Source: PBB1 sp046154125
GTDB taxonomy: Bacteria; Pseudomonadota; Gammaproteobacteria; Burkholderiales; Burkholderiaceae_C
Assembly: GCA_046154125.1 (NCBI GenBank)
Contig: JBJXEJ010000190.1
Span: 1-6,292, forward strand
Direction: 5' to 3'
Length of the DNA stretch: 6,292 nt
The translations under genes and the position numbers were made by a program. Below, one piece after another: positions 1 to 6,249 of the stretch (positions within the stretch are counted from its first letter, which is position 1; every line of letters begins with the position of its first letter). The notes below the pieces were generated by a model that ran no database searches, had not been told where the DNA came from, and saw only the letters and a program-made list of their open reading frames with translations.

Positions 1-236
1 ACCAGCCCCTCTCGGCATCGCAGCGCGGGTTCTCGCTGTGGCTGGGCGTGGGTTTGCTCCTGCTCGGTGCCGGCGTGTCCGTGATCTCGGCCCTGCAGTT
101 CCGAACGGTCATCCGCGGGCTTGGCGAGAAGGAGATCCCGCGCGGCTACTGGACCAGTCTGGGCGTCTGGCTCAACTTCGTGCTGGCCTTCGTCGCACTG
201 GCCTTGGCGGTCCACTTCGTCACCAGCGCGGGCTGA
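1..236 (+). CDS. DUF202/YidH-like small inner-membrane protein, C-terminal part (5' end outside window)
   Basis: The reading frame is open from the window edge (first full codon at base 3) to the TGA at 234-236, giving 77 residues with no start that must be used, so the gene begins upstream. The fragment has two hydrophobic helices: one around residues 12-32 (LWLGVGLLLLGAG...) and one around residues 52-73 (LGVWLNFVLAFVALALAVHF). They are joined by a short basic loop with FRTVIRGLGEKEIPRGY. This arrangement, a last helix pair linked by an Arg-rich loop and a very short tail, resembles the C-terminal half of DUF202/YidH-type membrane proteins. That assignment is by general resemblance only, because the diagnostic N-terminal segment of the family is not in the window. 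No biochemical role is established for such proteins. The ICMT-like gene starts 20 bp after the stop on the same strand, so the two may be co-transcribed. Confidence 0.6.
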   Translation, partial: QPLSASQRGFSLWLGVGLLLLGAGVSVISALQFRTVIRGLGEKEIPRGYWTSLGVWLNFVLAFVALALAVHFVTSAG

Positions 237-255
237 GGAGCCATCCCTGCATTCG

Positions 256-723
256 ATGAACACGACAGACCCCGCTCAGCATCGGCTGGGGACGGTGCTC
301 GTTGCCTGCCAGTTCATGTTGATCGCTGCCCTGGCGGCGCTGGCACTGCCGGCGTTCCTGGCAGGCGAGGCGCCCGCTGGCGCATGGCTGATGGCTGTCG
401 CGGCCGCCTTGCTCGGGCTGTGGGCACTGTCCAGCAACAGGCCCGGCAACTTCAACCTTCGACCCACACCGCGCGAGGGCGGACAGTTGGTGCAGCAAGG
501 GCCCTATCGCTGGATCCGTCACCCGATGTACACCGCGGTCATCGCCTGGGGTCTGGCATGTGCCTGGGCTGGAAATTCGGCGTGGGGATGGCCCTGCGTT
601 GCGGCTCTGGTCATCATCCTCTTGACGAAAGCGACCTTCGAAGAGCGCTGGATGCTCACCGCGCATCCGGCCTACGCTGCCTACAGGGCCAGCACCTATC
701 GATTCCTGCCGGGGATTCTGTGA
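256..723 (+). CDS. Isoprenylcysteine carboxyl methyltransferase (ICMT/PEMT-fold) family integral membrane protein
   Basis: This is a 155-residue polytopic membrane protein with hydrophobic segments near residues 11-35, 42-60, 92-108 and 110-125. It carries the family signature GPYRWIRHPMYTA at residues 82-94. Near the end come EERW (129-132) and HPAYAAYRASTYRFLPG, matching the C-terminal SAM-binding part of ICMT/phospholipid methyltransferase-like proteins. The length is usual for the short bacterial members. These are predicted to methylate a small or membrane-embedded acceptor using S-adenosylmethionine; the substrate here cannot be read from sequence. The ATG at 256 is chosen because it gives a normal N-terminus. 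A GAGGAG at 235-240 lies 15 bp upstream, which is rather far, so initiation could be inefficient or could use a nearby non-ATG codon. The frame stays open upstream of 256, but that part overlaps the previous gene. The gene converges with the cupin gene, with 22 bp between their ends. Confidence 0.85.
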   Translation: MNTTDPAQHRLGTVLVACQFMLIAALAALALPAFLAGEAPAGAWLMAVAAALLGLWALSSNRPGNFNLRPTPREGGQLVQQGPYRWIRHPMYTAVIAWGLACAWAGNSAWGWPCVAALVIILLTKATFEERWMLTAHPAYAAYRASTYRFLPGIL

Positions 724-745
724 TCGCCGGCTGGGCGCCTTTGCA

Positions 746-1426
746 TCACGACCCCAGAAACTCCGCGCCGAGATGACCCACCTTCACGTAGATCAGTGCA
801 CCTTCCGGCCCGGTGAAGGGCGTGTGCCGGCTCCAGCGCGGGCTGCGCAGCCACGTGCCTGCCTCATAGTCGCCACCCTCGTCACTGAAGACGCCATCCA
901 GGACGAGAATCTCTTCGCCGCCCGGATGTGAATGTGCGTTGAAGCGGGTGTTCGGCGCCCAGCGAACCAGCGCCGTGTCGATGCCATCGTGCGAATGCAA
1001 AGGCATCACCGACAAGCCGGGCACGAGTCCCGCCCGCCATGGCGTGGCTCGGGTGGGAATCCGCACGCACTCCAGGTCGCCAGGCGCGAACTGTCGCAGC
1101 TTGACGAACAGAAGGCACCCCTCACGCGAGAAGGGTGCATGCGCACTGCCCGGCGGATTGCGCAGATAGGTGCCCGCACCGAAGTCGCCGCCCTGATCCG
1201 AGAACACGCCTTCGAGCACCAGAATTTCTTCGCCCCCGTCGTGAACGTGCCGGTCGAAGTGCGACCCGGGTGCGTAGCGCACGATGCTGGTGGCGCGAGC
1301 GACCTCGCCGCCCACCCGATCCAGCATGCGTCGGTCGATACCTGGCAGCGGCGAGGGCGTCCAGGTCGCATCTGCCGAACGTGCAGCTATGCGAGCCGAG
1401 AAGTCGTCATTGATGTTCATGGTCAT
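746..1426 (-). CDS. Tandem cupin protein related to the ChrR cupin-like domain
   Basis: This 226-residue soluble protein is built from two homologous cupin units. Unit 1 has the motif HVHDGGEE (residues 60-67) with GTYLRNPPGSAH (85-96). Unit 2 has HSHPGGEE (165-172) with GTWLRSPRWSRH (190-201). Candidate metal ligands are His60, His62, Glu66 and His96 in unit 1, and His165, His167, Glu171 and His201 in unit 2. The repeated phrase GGEEILVLxGVFSDxGGD is typical of the ChrR_Cupin family, whose founding member is the cupin domain of the Rhodobacter anti-sigma factor ChrR. The zinc-binding anti-sigma domain of ChrR is absent and no sigma factor gene is adjacent, so an anti-sigma role is not supported. 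Stand-alone proteins of this type are mostly uncharacterised. In unit 2 the usual PPGS turn is replaced by PRWS. ATG codons at 1426 and 1420 are both possible starts, and neither has a clear ribosome binding site. The gene is divergent from the DUF302 gene. Confidence 0.88.
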   Translation of the reverse strand: MTMNINDDFSARIAARSADATWTPSPLPGIDRRMLDRVGGEVARATSIVRYAPGSHFDRHVHDGGEEILVLEGVFSDQGGDFGAGTYLRNPPGSAHAPFSREGCLLFVKLRQFAPGDLECVRIPTRATPWRAGLVPGLSVMPLHSHDGIDTALVRWAPNTRFNAHSHPGGEEILVLDGVFSDEGGDYEAGTWLRSPRWSRHTPFTGPEGALIYVKVGHLGAEFLGS

Positions 1427-1551
1427 GTCGATTCAATGCCGAGCGGCCACTGGGGCAACGCGGGGGCTACGATGCTGGAGAGGTCGGGCAGCAGGAGGAC
1501 TCTGCGGTTCGATCCGGATCCTTTGCATTCTCGGCGCTACAGGAGGTTTCG
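1427..1551. promoter_or_regulatory. Divergent intergenic region, presumed to hold both outward promoters
   Basis: This 125-bp region lies between the start codons of the minus-strand cupin gene and the plus-strand DUF302 gene, so promoters for both should be here or just inside the genes. I cannot identify convincing -35/-10 hexamers on either strand. A perfect 10-bp palindrome, GATCCGGATC, sits at 1511-1520, 31 bp before the DUF302 start. It could be a regulator site, but a palindrome of this size in GC-rich DNA can arise by chance. The placement is inferred from gene arrangement only. Confidence 0.4.
1541..1546 (+). promoter_or_regulatory. Strong ribosome binding site of the DUF302 gene
   Basis: AGGAGG is a near-perfect match to the anti-Shine-Dalgarno complement and lies 5 bp before the ATG at 1552. 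It fixes the start of the DUF302 gene and suggests efficient translation compared with its neighbours, most of which have weak sites. Confidence 0.85.
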
Positions 1552-1941
1552 ATGAGCCACTACGTGTTCGGCAAGTTGGTGTCGCTGCCCTTCCATACGG
1601 CGGTGCAGCGAATCACCGAGGAACTGGCCAAGGTCGGTTTCGGCGTGCTCACCGAGATCGACGTCCAGGCCACGATGAAGAAGAAGCTGGGGCAGGAGAT
1701 GCCCCCCTATCGAATCCTCGGCGCCTGCAACCCGGGATGTGCGAGCCGCGCCATCGCTGCTGAGCCTCAGATAGGCGCCTTGCTGCCCTGCAACGTGGTC
1801 GTGCGGCAGGACGCCGCAGGCGGCGTGCACATCGAGGTGATGGACCCGAACGTCATCCTGACCCTGGTCGACCACCCGGACGTGGCGCCGATGGCCGCCG
1901 AGGTCAGGCAGAAACTGGAACAGGCGCTCGCGCAGGTTTGA
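1552..1941 (+). CDS. DUF302 domain protein
   Basis: This 129-residue soluble protein is a single DUF302 domain. The family's characteristic core is plain to see: PYRILGACNPG (residues 52-62), then RAIAAEPQIGALLPCNVVV (66-84), then the DPNVILTLVDHP stretch near 99-109. DUF302 proteins are small alpha/beta proteins of unknown biochemical function. Cys59 and Cys80 are, to my knowledge, the positions most often kept in the family. Cys63 adds a third thiol and makes a CNPGC motif. There is no signal peptide, so the protein should be cytoplasmic. The start at 1552 is supported by AGGAGG at 1541-1546. The next gene downstream, a CoA-disulfide reductase-like enzyme, starts 154 bp later on the same strand. 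Together they may belong to a thiol or sulfur-handling set, which is inferred from the neighbour and the cysteines rather than shown. Confidence 0.9.
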   Translation: MSHYVFGKLVSLPFHTAVQRITEELAKVGFGVLTEIDVQATMKKKLGQEMPPYRILGACNPGCASRAIAAEPQIGALLPCNVVVRQDAAGGVHIEVMDPNVILTLVDHPDVAPMAAEVRQKLEQALAQV

Positions 1942-1957
1942 GCAACGCGGCGATGGC

Positions 1958-1977
1958 GCCGTCGGTCACCGACCGGC
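1958..1977. repeat. Inverted repeat between the DUF302 and oxidoreductase genes
   Basis: GTCGGT and ACCGAC flank a single central C. The arms extend outwards to GCC and GGC with one unpaired base on the right, giving about 9 paired positions. The repeat begins 16 bp after the DUF302 stop. There is no following T-tract, so it does not look like a classical intrinsic terminator. It could be a weak stem-loop or a protein-binding dyad for the downstream gene. A second, smaller dyad (CTTCG-ATT-CGAAG, 1993-2005) follows. Confidence 0.35.
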
Positions 1978-2095
1978 CTGCCATCGTGAACCCTTCGATT
2001 CGAAGACGAACAGACTTCCACGCCCCCTGCGCCGATGGCTTCGTGCCGGGTTCTGAAGCTCGCAGGCTCCCACGCGACCGATGAGGATCGAGAAC

Positions 2096-3451
2096 ATGGC
2101 ACGACGACTGGTGATCATCGGTGGTGACGCCGCAGGCATGTCCGCAGCGACGCAGGTTCGGCGTATGAAGACCGTTGACGAGCTTGAAATCGTCGTCTTC
2201 GAGCGCTCCTCCAGAACGTCCTATGCAGCATGCGGTCTGCCCTACCTGGTCGGCGGATTCGTGACGTCGCCAGACAGCCTCGTCGCCCGCACCCCTGAGC
2301 AGCACCGTGCCAAGGGCATCGACGTGAGGATCCATCACGAAGTCACCTCCATTGACGTCAACGCATCCACCGTGACCGTCCGCGACCTCGACGCGGGGCT
2401 GGAGTCCGCGGTGCACTTCGACGAACTCCTGATCGGCACGGGGGCATCGGGCATCTCGCCACCCTGGCCCGGCATCGACGCGAAAGGCGTGCTGCAACTG
2501 CGGACCCTGGACGACGCGGCAGAGGTGGAACGACTGCTGGCCGCAGGTGCGCGGCGCGCGGTGGTGGTCGGTGCCGGCTACATCGGACTGGAGGTCGCCG
2601 AAGGTCTGCTCGAACGTGGGCTTCACGTCACGGTGGTCGAGCGGCTCGATGCGCCAATGGGTGCGGTGCTGGACGCCGACATGGCCGCCGACGTGGCAGG
2701 CGCGATACGGGCCGCAGGGGTCGATCTCCGGCTGGGCACCGCGGTCACCGGCTTCACCGTACTGGGCGGACGTGTCAGCGCCGTGGAGACGGCGGCGGGG
2801 TCCTTCGAGGCCGACATCGTGGTGATCGGGCTCGGCGTGCGCCCCAACGCCGAACTGGCGCGCGCCGCGGGCATCGGCGTGGGCGAGACCGGCGGCATCA
2901 AGGTCGACGACCACCTGCGCACCGACAGCCCGCACATCTGGGCCGCCGGCGACTGCGTCGAATCACACCATCGGATGACGGGGAGGTCGGTCGTGGTGGC
3001 GCTCGGGACGCACGCCAACAAGCAGGGCCGCGTCGTCGGCACCAACATCGCCGGCGGCGACGCGACCTTCGGTGGCGTGCTCGGGACGGCGATCACGCGC
3101 TTCCAGGACATGGAGATCGCCCGCACCGGTCTCACTGAACGAGAGGTGGCCGCTGCGGGTCTTGACGCCCTCGGCGTGACCACCGAGGCATCAAACCGCG
3201 CGCACTACTACCCTGGCGCGCAGCCGATGAAGGTCAAGTTGGTCGTCGAGCGCGGGACGGGTCGGTTGCTTGGCGCACAGATTGTCGGCGGGGCAGGTGC
3301 GGGCAAACGCATCGATGTGCTGGCCACGGCGCTGTGGAACAGGATGACGGTGGGGGAGGTGGCCGGAATGGACCTGTCTTACGCACCACCTTTCTCGCCT
3401 GTTTGGGATCCGGTCCTGCTGGCCGCGGGCAAGGCAGCTGCCATGGCCTGA
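2096..3451 (+). CDS. CoA-disulfide reductase-like FAD/NAD(P)H-dependent oxidoreductase
   Basis: This 451-residue flavoprotein belongs to the single-cysteine branch of the pyridine nucleotide-disulfide oxidoreductases. The order is as follows. An N-terminal FAD-binding GGDAAGMSAA (residues 9-18) comes first. The active-site segment SYAACGLPY has redox Cys46. NAD(P)H-binding VVVGAGYIGLEV is at 156-167, followed by VVER (180-183), where the acidic residue suggests a preference for NADH. GLGVRPNAEL is at 245-254, the second FAD contact WAAGDC at 282-287, and a C-terminal dimerisation domain ends in DLSYAPPFSPVWDPV (426-440). Relatives reduce CoA disulfide or CoA persulfide, polysulfide, or oxygen (NADH oxidase/Npsr type). 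The sequence alone does not decide which, so no gene symbol is given. There is no C-terminal rhodanese domain as in the fused CoADR-Rhd enzymes. An in-frame ATG at 2081 is possible, but 2096 is preferred: it has TGAGGA 8 bp upstream and places the FAD motif at the usual distance from the N-terminus. Confidence 0.9.
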   Translation: MARRLVIIGGDAAGMSAATQVRRMKTVDELEIVVFERSSRTSYAACGLPYLVGGFVTSPDSLVARTPEQHRAKGIDVRIHHEVTSIDVNASTVTVRDLDAGLESAVHFDELLIGTGASGISPPWPGIDAKGVLQLRTLDDAAEVERLLAAGARRAVVVGAGYIGLEVAEGLLERGLHVTVVERLDAPMGAVLDADMAADVAGAIRAAGVDLRLGTAVTGFTVLGGRVSAVETAAGSFEADIVVIGLGVRPNAELARAAGIGVGETGGIKVDDHLRTDSPHIWAAGDCVESHHRMTGRSVVVALGTHANKQGRVVGTNIAGGDATFGGVLGTAITRFQDMEIARTGLTEREVAAAGLDALGVTTEASNRAHYYPGAQPMKVKLVVERGTGRLLGAQIVGGAGAGKRIDVLATALWNRMTVGEVAGMDLSYAPPFSPVWDPVLLAAGKAAAMA

Positions 3452-3804
3452 ATGGGTGCGGTGACTTGGTCGCCTATCTCAACAGAAGAAGCCCGTCATC
3501 GTCGATCTCCGTTCTTGTCTGAAGCGGGATGAACCGCGGCGTTGAACGATCGCTGTGCAGGCATCAATCGAGGACACCGAGCGGCAAAAAAGGGTCGGTG
3601 CTTGACGGCCGAGTCAATGAACTCGCCACCCGGAACCTGCCATCCGTGCGGATGAGACCGGTCAACGGACGCTCGCTGGCGGCGCGCCCGGCAGGGGGTC
3701 GTCGGTGACTTTGGGACACGGACGTAGGAACTCGGCAGACAGACAAGCAAGCGCGATCCTTCGGCGGCTCATGCACTCGGACCGGGACTGCTACTACTGT
3801 CCTC
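3452..3804. other. 353-bp stretch without a supported gene
   Basis: Nothing here is recognised with confidence. A short stem, GGTGAC-TTG-GTCGCC (3460-3474), follows the oxidoreductase stop but lacks a T-tract, so it is at best a weak terminator. A run of six A residues is at 3586-3591. A 59-codon plus-strand frame runs from the ATG at 3529 to the TGA at 3706-3708. It has no clear ribosome binding site and an Arg-rich, low-information product, so I do not call it a gene. A minus-strand frame over much of the same bases is equally unsupported. A promoter for the small gene and dinG would be expected near the right end, but no clear hexamers or SOS box are visible. Confidence 0.6.
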
Positions 3805-4016
3805 ATGACGCCGGTCGAACGTTACGAGCGCTTCGCCGGGCGTGTAGACGCCATCCGCAACAAGGTTTTCAAGGTCTCGGAGGAAACCGTGCCGCGCAGC
3901 CCGGCCGGACGCCACCGTCTGCTGCCGCCGATGCTGCGGCGCTGGTGACCGCGCGAGACAACCCATTTCTCGCGCTGCTGGGGTGGCGGACGGAGGACTT
4001 GATGGCGCTGGGCTGA
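3805..4016 (+). pseudogene. Small gene of unknown function upstream of dinG, apparently split by a frameshift
   Basis: A frame from the ATG at 3805 reads MTPVERYERFAGRVDAIRNK and continues to PRSPAGR near residue 37. It then becomes Arg/Pro-rich and stops at 3946-3948 after 47 codons. The frame one base back is open throughout and, in its last part, reads protein-like sequence (LVTARDNPFLALLGW, then RTEDLMALG) up to the TGA at 4014-4016. Third-position G/C is high in the first frame early and in the other frame late. A single -1 change between roughly 3880 and 3930 would join them into one protein of about 70 residues. I do not recognise the family. The join could be a real mutation, a sequencing error or, less likely, programmed frameshifting; no canonical slippery heptamer is evident. 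The end is only 16 bp before the dinG start, which suggests an operon or translational coupling. Alternatively the 47-codon frame alone is the gene. Confidence 0.42.
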
Positions 4017-4032
4017 CTCGTAGCCTGCTGGG

Positions 4033-6186
4033 ATGCTTACCGACGCCGACAAGGACCTCGTCCGGCGGTGCATGAATGCGCTGCGGGACGGCATCGCCGG
4101 ATTCCGGACGAGGCGTCCCCAACTCGAGATGGTCGCCGCTGTCGCGAACACGCTGGCCTGCTGCCGGCAGGTGGTGGATGGAGCCGGCGGCCGGGGAGAG
4201 CACATCGCGGTGATCGAGGCCGGCACCGGAACGGGCAAGTCGTTTGGGGCACTCGTTCCTGCGCTGGTCATGGCACGCACGCTCGACAAACGCCTCGTGG
4301 TGTCGAGTTCGACGGTGGCGCTCCAGCACCAGCATGCGGAGAAAGACGCCCCGATGCTGCAATCGCTGCTGCCGCTGAACTTCAGCTTCGCGGTGGCGAA
4401 GGGTCGGCGCCGCTATGCTTGCACTGCCCGGCTGATGGCCGCCGCCACGGGTGCCGGCCAGCACGACCTGCTAACGGATGAGCACGGGCACGAAGACGGC
4501 ACTGGCACCACAGGGTCAGAGGCGGCACTGCGCCGCAACCGCAGGATCCTTGTCGGCCTGGTTGAGTCTTTCGAGTCCGGGCGCTGGAACGGCGATCGAG
4601 ACGAACTCGCCGTGCCGGTCGCCGATGAGCTCTGGGTCAGCCTGACGACCGACCGCCAGGGATGCTCGGGCAATCGATGCCCCGACTTCGCTCGCTGCCC
4701 GTTCCATGCTGCGCGCCAGCGTGCGAAGGAGGCGGACCTGGTGATCGCAAACCACGACCTTGTCCTGTCGGCGCTGGACATGGAGGCTGGCAGCGTGCTG
4801 CCGCCTGCAAGCGAGACATTCTACGTGTTTGACGAGGCGCACAGCCTGTCGGCCAAGGTGGTGGAGCACTTCGCGGCCCGACACGCCCTGCGCGGGGCCA
4901 GGGATTGGGTGCAGGGTGCCACCGACGCGGTGCGCGACGCCGTTCTGGCCTTGCGCCTGGATGACGGGCTGCTGCGTGATGCCCGTGACCAGGCGCGGTG
5001 CATCGACGAGGCACTGGGTGAGTTGTACCGACTGATCCACGCGACCCGGGCCTTCGAGATGAAGAGGGCCCGCCGTTTCAGGAGCGGCGAATTGCCCGAG
5101 TGGGTACTGCGACACGGTGGTGTGCTCCACTCTTCGGCGTCCGAGCTGCAGAAGACCTTCGCCGTGCTTCGCGAGGCCGTCCTGCAGCGTGCCCCGATCG
5201 AAGGGTCTCTGGCTACTCAGGTGCTGTCAGCGCTCGGGTTCTTTGCGGCGAAGCTGGACAACCTCGTCGAGACCTGGCGCCTGGTGCTGGCCGAGGACGT
5301 CGAAGGTGAGGCGCCGGTCGCCCGGTGGATCGAGCTGCACGACGGCACGGCCTCGTCGAGCGACTACCTGGTCTGTGCATCACCGATCAGTGGCAGCGAC
5401 AAGTTGCGCCACCTGCTCTGGAACCGGGCCAGCGGCGTGATCCTGATGTCTGCGACGCTGACTTCCTGCGGCACGTTCGACCTCTTCCTCCAGCAGTCCG
5501 GCCTGTCGGTCTACGCGGCCGTGCAGTTTCTGCGCGTGGAGTCACCGTTCGACTACCGTTCGAACGCCAGGCTGGTCATTCCTGCGATGCGCACGGATCC
5601 TGGCGATGCGCGGCGGCACACGGACGAGGTTGTCGAGCGCATGCCCGGTCTCGTTCAGACGCTCGGTACGCTGGTGCTGTTCGCGTCGGGCAAGCAGATG
5701 CGCGAGGTCTATGCGCTGCTGCCGGAGGACCTGCGGCGCTGCACCCTGATGCAGGGCACGATGCCGAAGATGGAGATGCTGTCCCGGCATCGTGCCGCGA
5801 TCGACAGCGGCGAGCGATCGGTCCTGTTCGGGCTGCAGAGCTTTTCCGAAGGCGTCGACCTGCCACGGGAGTACTGCACTCACGTGGTGTGCGCCAAGTT
5901 GCCGTTCTCCGTGCCTGACTCTCCGCTCGAAGAGGCGCGCCGGGAGTGGATCGAGTCACAGGGGCGTTCGCCCTTCATCGACATCACCGTCCCGGAGACC
6001 GCGGTCCGCCTCAAGCAGCAACTCGGACGCCTCATCCGCACCGACGAGGACCACGGCACGGCAACGATCCTGGATCGCCGCCTCGTCTCCAGGCGCTGGG
6101 GTCGTCTGCTTATGCGCGGCCTGCCCGACTTCGAGCTTGTCGTCGAGCCGGCCCGCGGATGTGCAGCGAGCGGATCGCGGGGTTGA
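4033..6186 (+). CDS. dinG: DinG-type ATP-dependent DNA helicase with iron-sulfur cluster (SF2, XPD-like)
   Basis: The product is 717 residues, about the size of E. coli DinG. Walker A AGTGTGKS is at residues 63-70. The four iron-sulfur cysteines are Cys130 (RRYAC), Cys211, Cys216 and Cys222 (CSGNRCPDFARC); the last three have the same 5- and 6-residue spacing as in E. coli DinG. Next come ADLVIANHDLVLSAL (234-248), the DEAH box (267-270), motif III SATLT (473-477), LVLFASGKQM (547-556), FSEGVDLP (604-611) and motif VI QQLGRLIR (662-669). DinG is a cytoplasmic 5'-3' helicase that unwinds D-loops, R-loops, forked DNA and G-quadruplexes. In E. coli it is SOS-induced and helps replication pass transcription complexes. 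All key motifs are intact, so the protein should be active. The ATG at 4033 fits the family's N-terminus, but the ribosome binding site is weak, so translation may be coupled to the frame ending at 4016. No convincing LexA box is visible upstream. Confidence 0.95.
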   Translation: MLTDADKDLVRRCMNALRDGIAGFRTRRPQLEMVAAVANTLACCRQVVDGAGGRGEHIAVIEAGTGTGKSFGALVPALVMARTLDKRLVVSSSTVALQHQHAEKDAPMLQSLLPLNFSFAVAKGRRRYACTARLMAAATGAGQHDLLTDEHGHEDGTGTTGSEAALRRNRRILVGLVESFESGRWNGDRDELAVPVADELWVSLTTDRQGCSGNRCPDFARCPFHAARQRAKEADLVIANHDLVLSALDMEAGSVLPPASETFYVFDEAHSLSAKVVEHFAARHALRGARDWVQGATDAVRDAVLALRLDDGLLRDARDQARCIDEALGELYRLIHATRAFEMKRARRFRSGELPEWVLRHGGVLHSSASELQKTFAVLREAVLQRAPIEGSLATQVLSALGFFAAKLDNLVETWRLVLAEDVEGEAPVARWIELHDGTASSSDYLVCASPISGSDKLRHLLWNRASGVILMSATLTSCGTFDLFLQQSGLSVYAAVQFLRVESPFDYRSNARLVIPAMRTDPGDARRHTDEVVERMPGLVQTLGTLVLFASGKQMREVYALLPEDLRRCTLMQGTMPKMEMLSRHRAAIDSGERSVLFGLQSFSEGVDLPREYCTHVVCAKLPFSVPDSPLEEARREWIESQGRSPFIDITVPETAVRLKQQLGRLIRTDEDHGTATILDRRLVSRRWGRLLMRGLPDFELVVEPARGCAASGSRG

Positions 6187-6199
6187 TGAACGCGTTTCA

Positions 6200-6225
6200 G
6201 GGGCGAGCATGGTTGCTCCATCCCC
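6200..6225 (+). other. Imperfect stem-loop between dinG and the next gene
   Basis: GAGCA (6205-6209) pairs with TGCTC (6214-6218) around a TGGT loop. An outer GGGG (6200-6203) can pair with CCCC (6222-6225) across a small internal loop. It lies 14 bp after the dinG stop. No T-tract follows, so it is a weak or factor-dependent terminator at best, or an incidental structure. Confidence 0.3.
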
Positions 6226-6249
6226 CTCAACCTGGACAAGGAGCCTGCA

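Noticed and set aside
724..745. A bidirectional terminator between the convergent ICMT-like and cupin genes.
   Set aside because: The 22-bp gap shows no stem-loop with a T-tract on either strand.
932..1555. A 207-codon plus-strand frame across the cupin gene.
   Set aside because: It lies opposite a clear double cupin and has no domain pattern or ribosome binding site. It is a shadow.
2081..2095. The longer start of the oxidoreductase gene at the ATG at 2081.
   Set aside because: It has no ribosome binding site upstream, whereas ATG 2096 has TGAGGA at suitable spacing and gives the usual short N-terminus before the FAD motif.
1904..2935. A 343-codon open frame on the minus strand, opposite the CoA-disulfide reductase-like gene.
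   Set aside because: The opposite strand encodes a protein with all family motifs. The antisense product is rich in Arg, His and Gly with no recognisable domain, as expected for a shadow frame in GC-rich DNA.
3477..3547. A possible integron attC-like site: TCTCAAC at 3477-3483 and GTTGAAC at 3541-3547, 71 bp across.
   Set aside because: The left core misses the consensus at its first base, the inner arms do not align as an imperfect palindrome with matching spacing, and no integrase or cassette array is visible.
3785..3804. A possible LexA/SOS box (ACTACTACTGTCC region) just before the small gene and dinG.
   Set aside because: Only a loose ACTGT half-site is present; there is no CTGT-N8-ACAG-type symmetry. 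SOS control would be expected from E. coli dinG but is not supported here.
3769..4464. A 231-codon minus-strand frame over the small gene and the dinG start.
   Set aside because: It overlaps the DinG Walker A region in antisense, and its low-complexity product has no recognisable motif.
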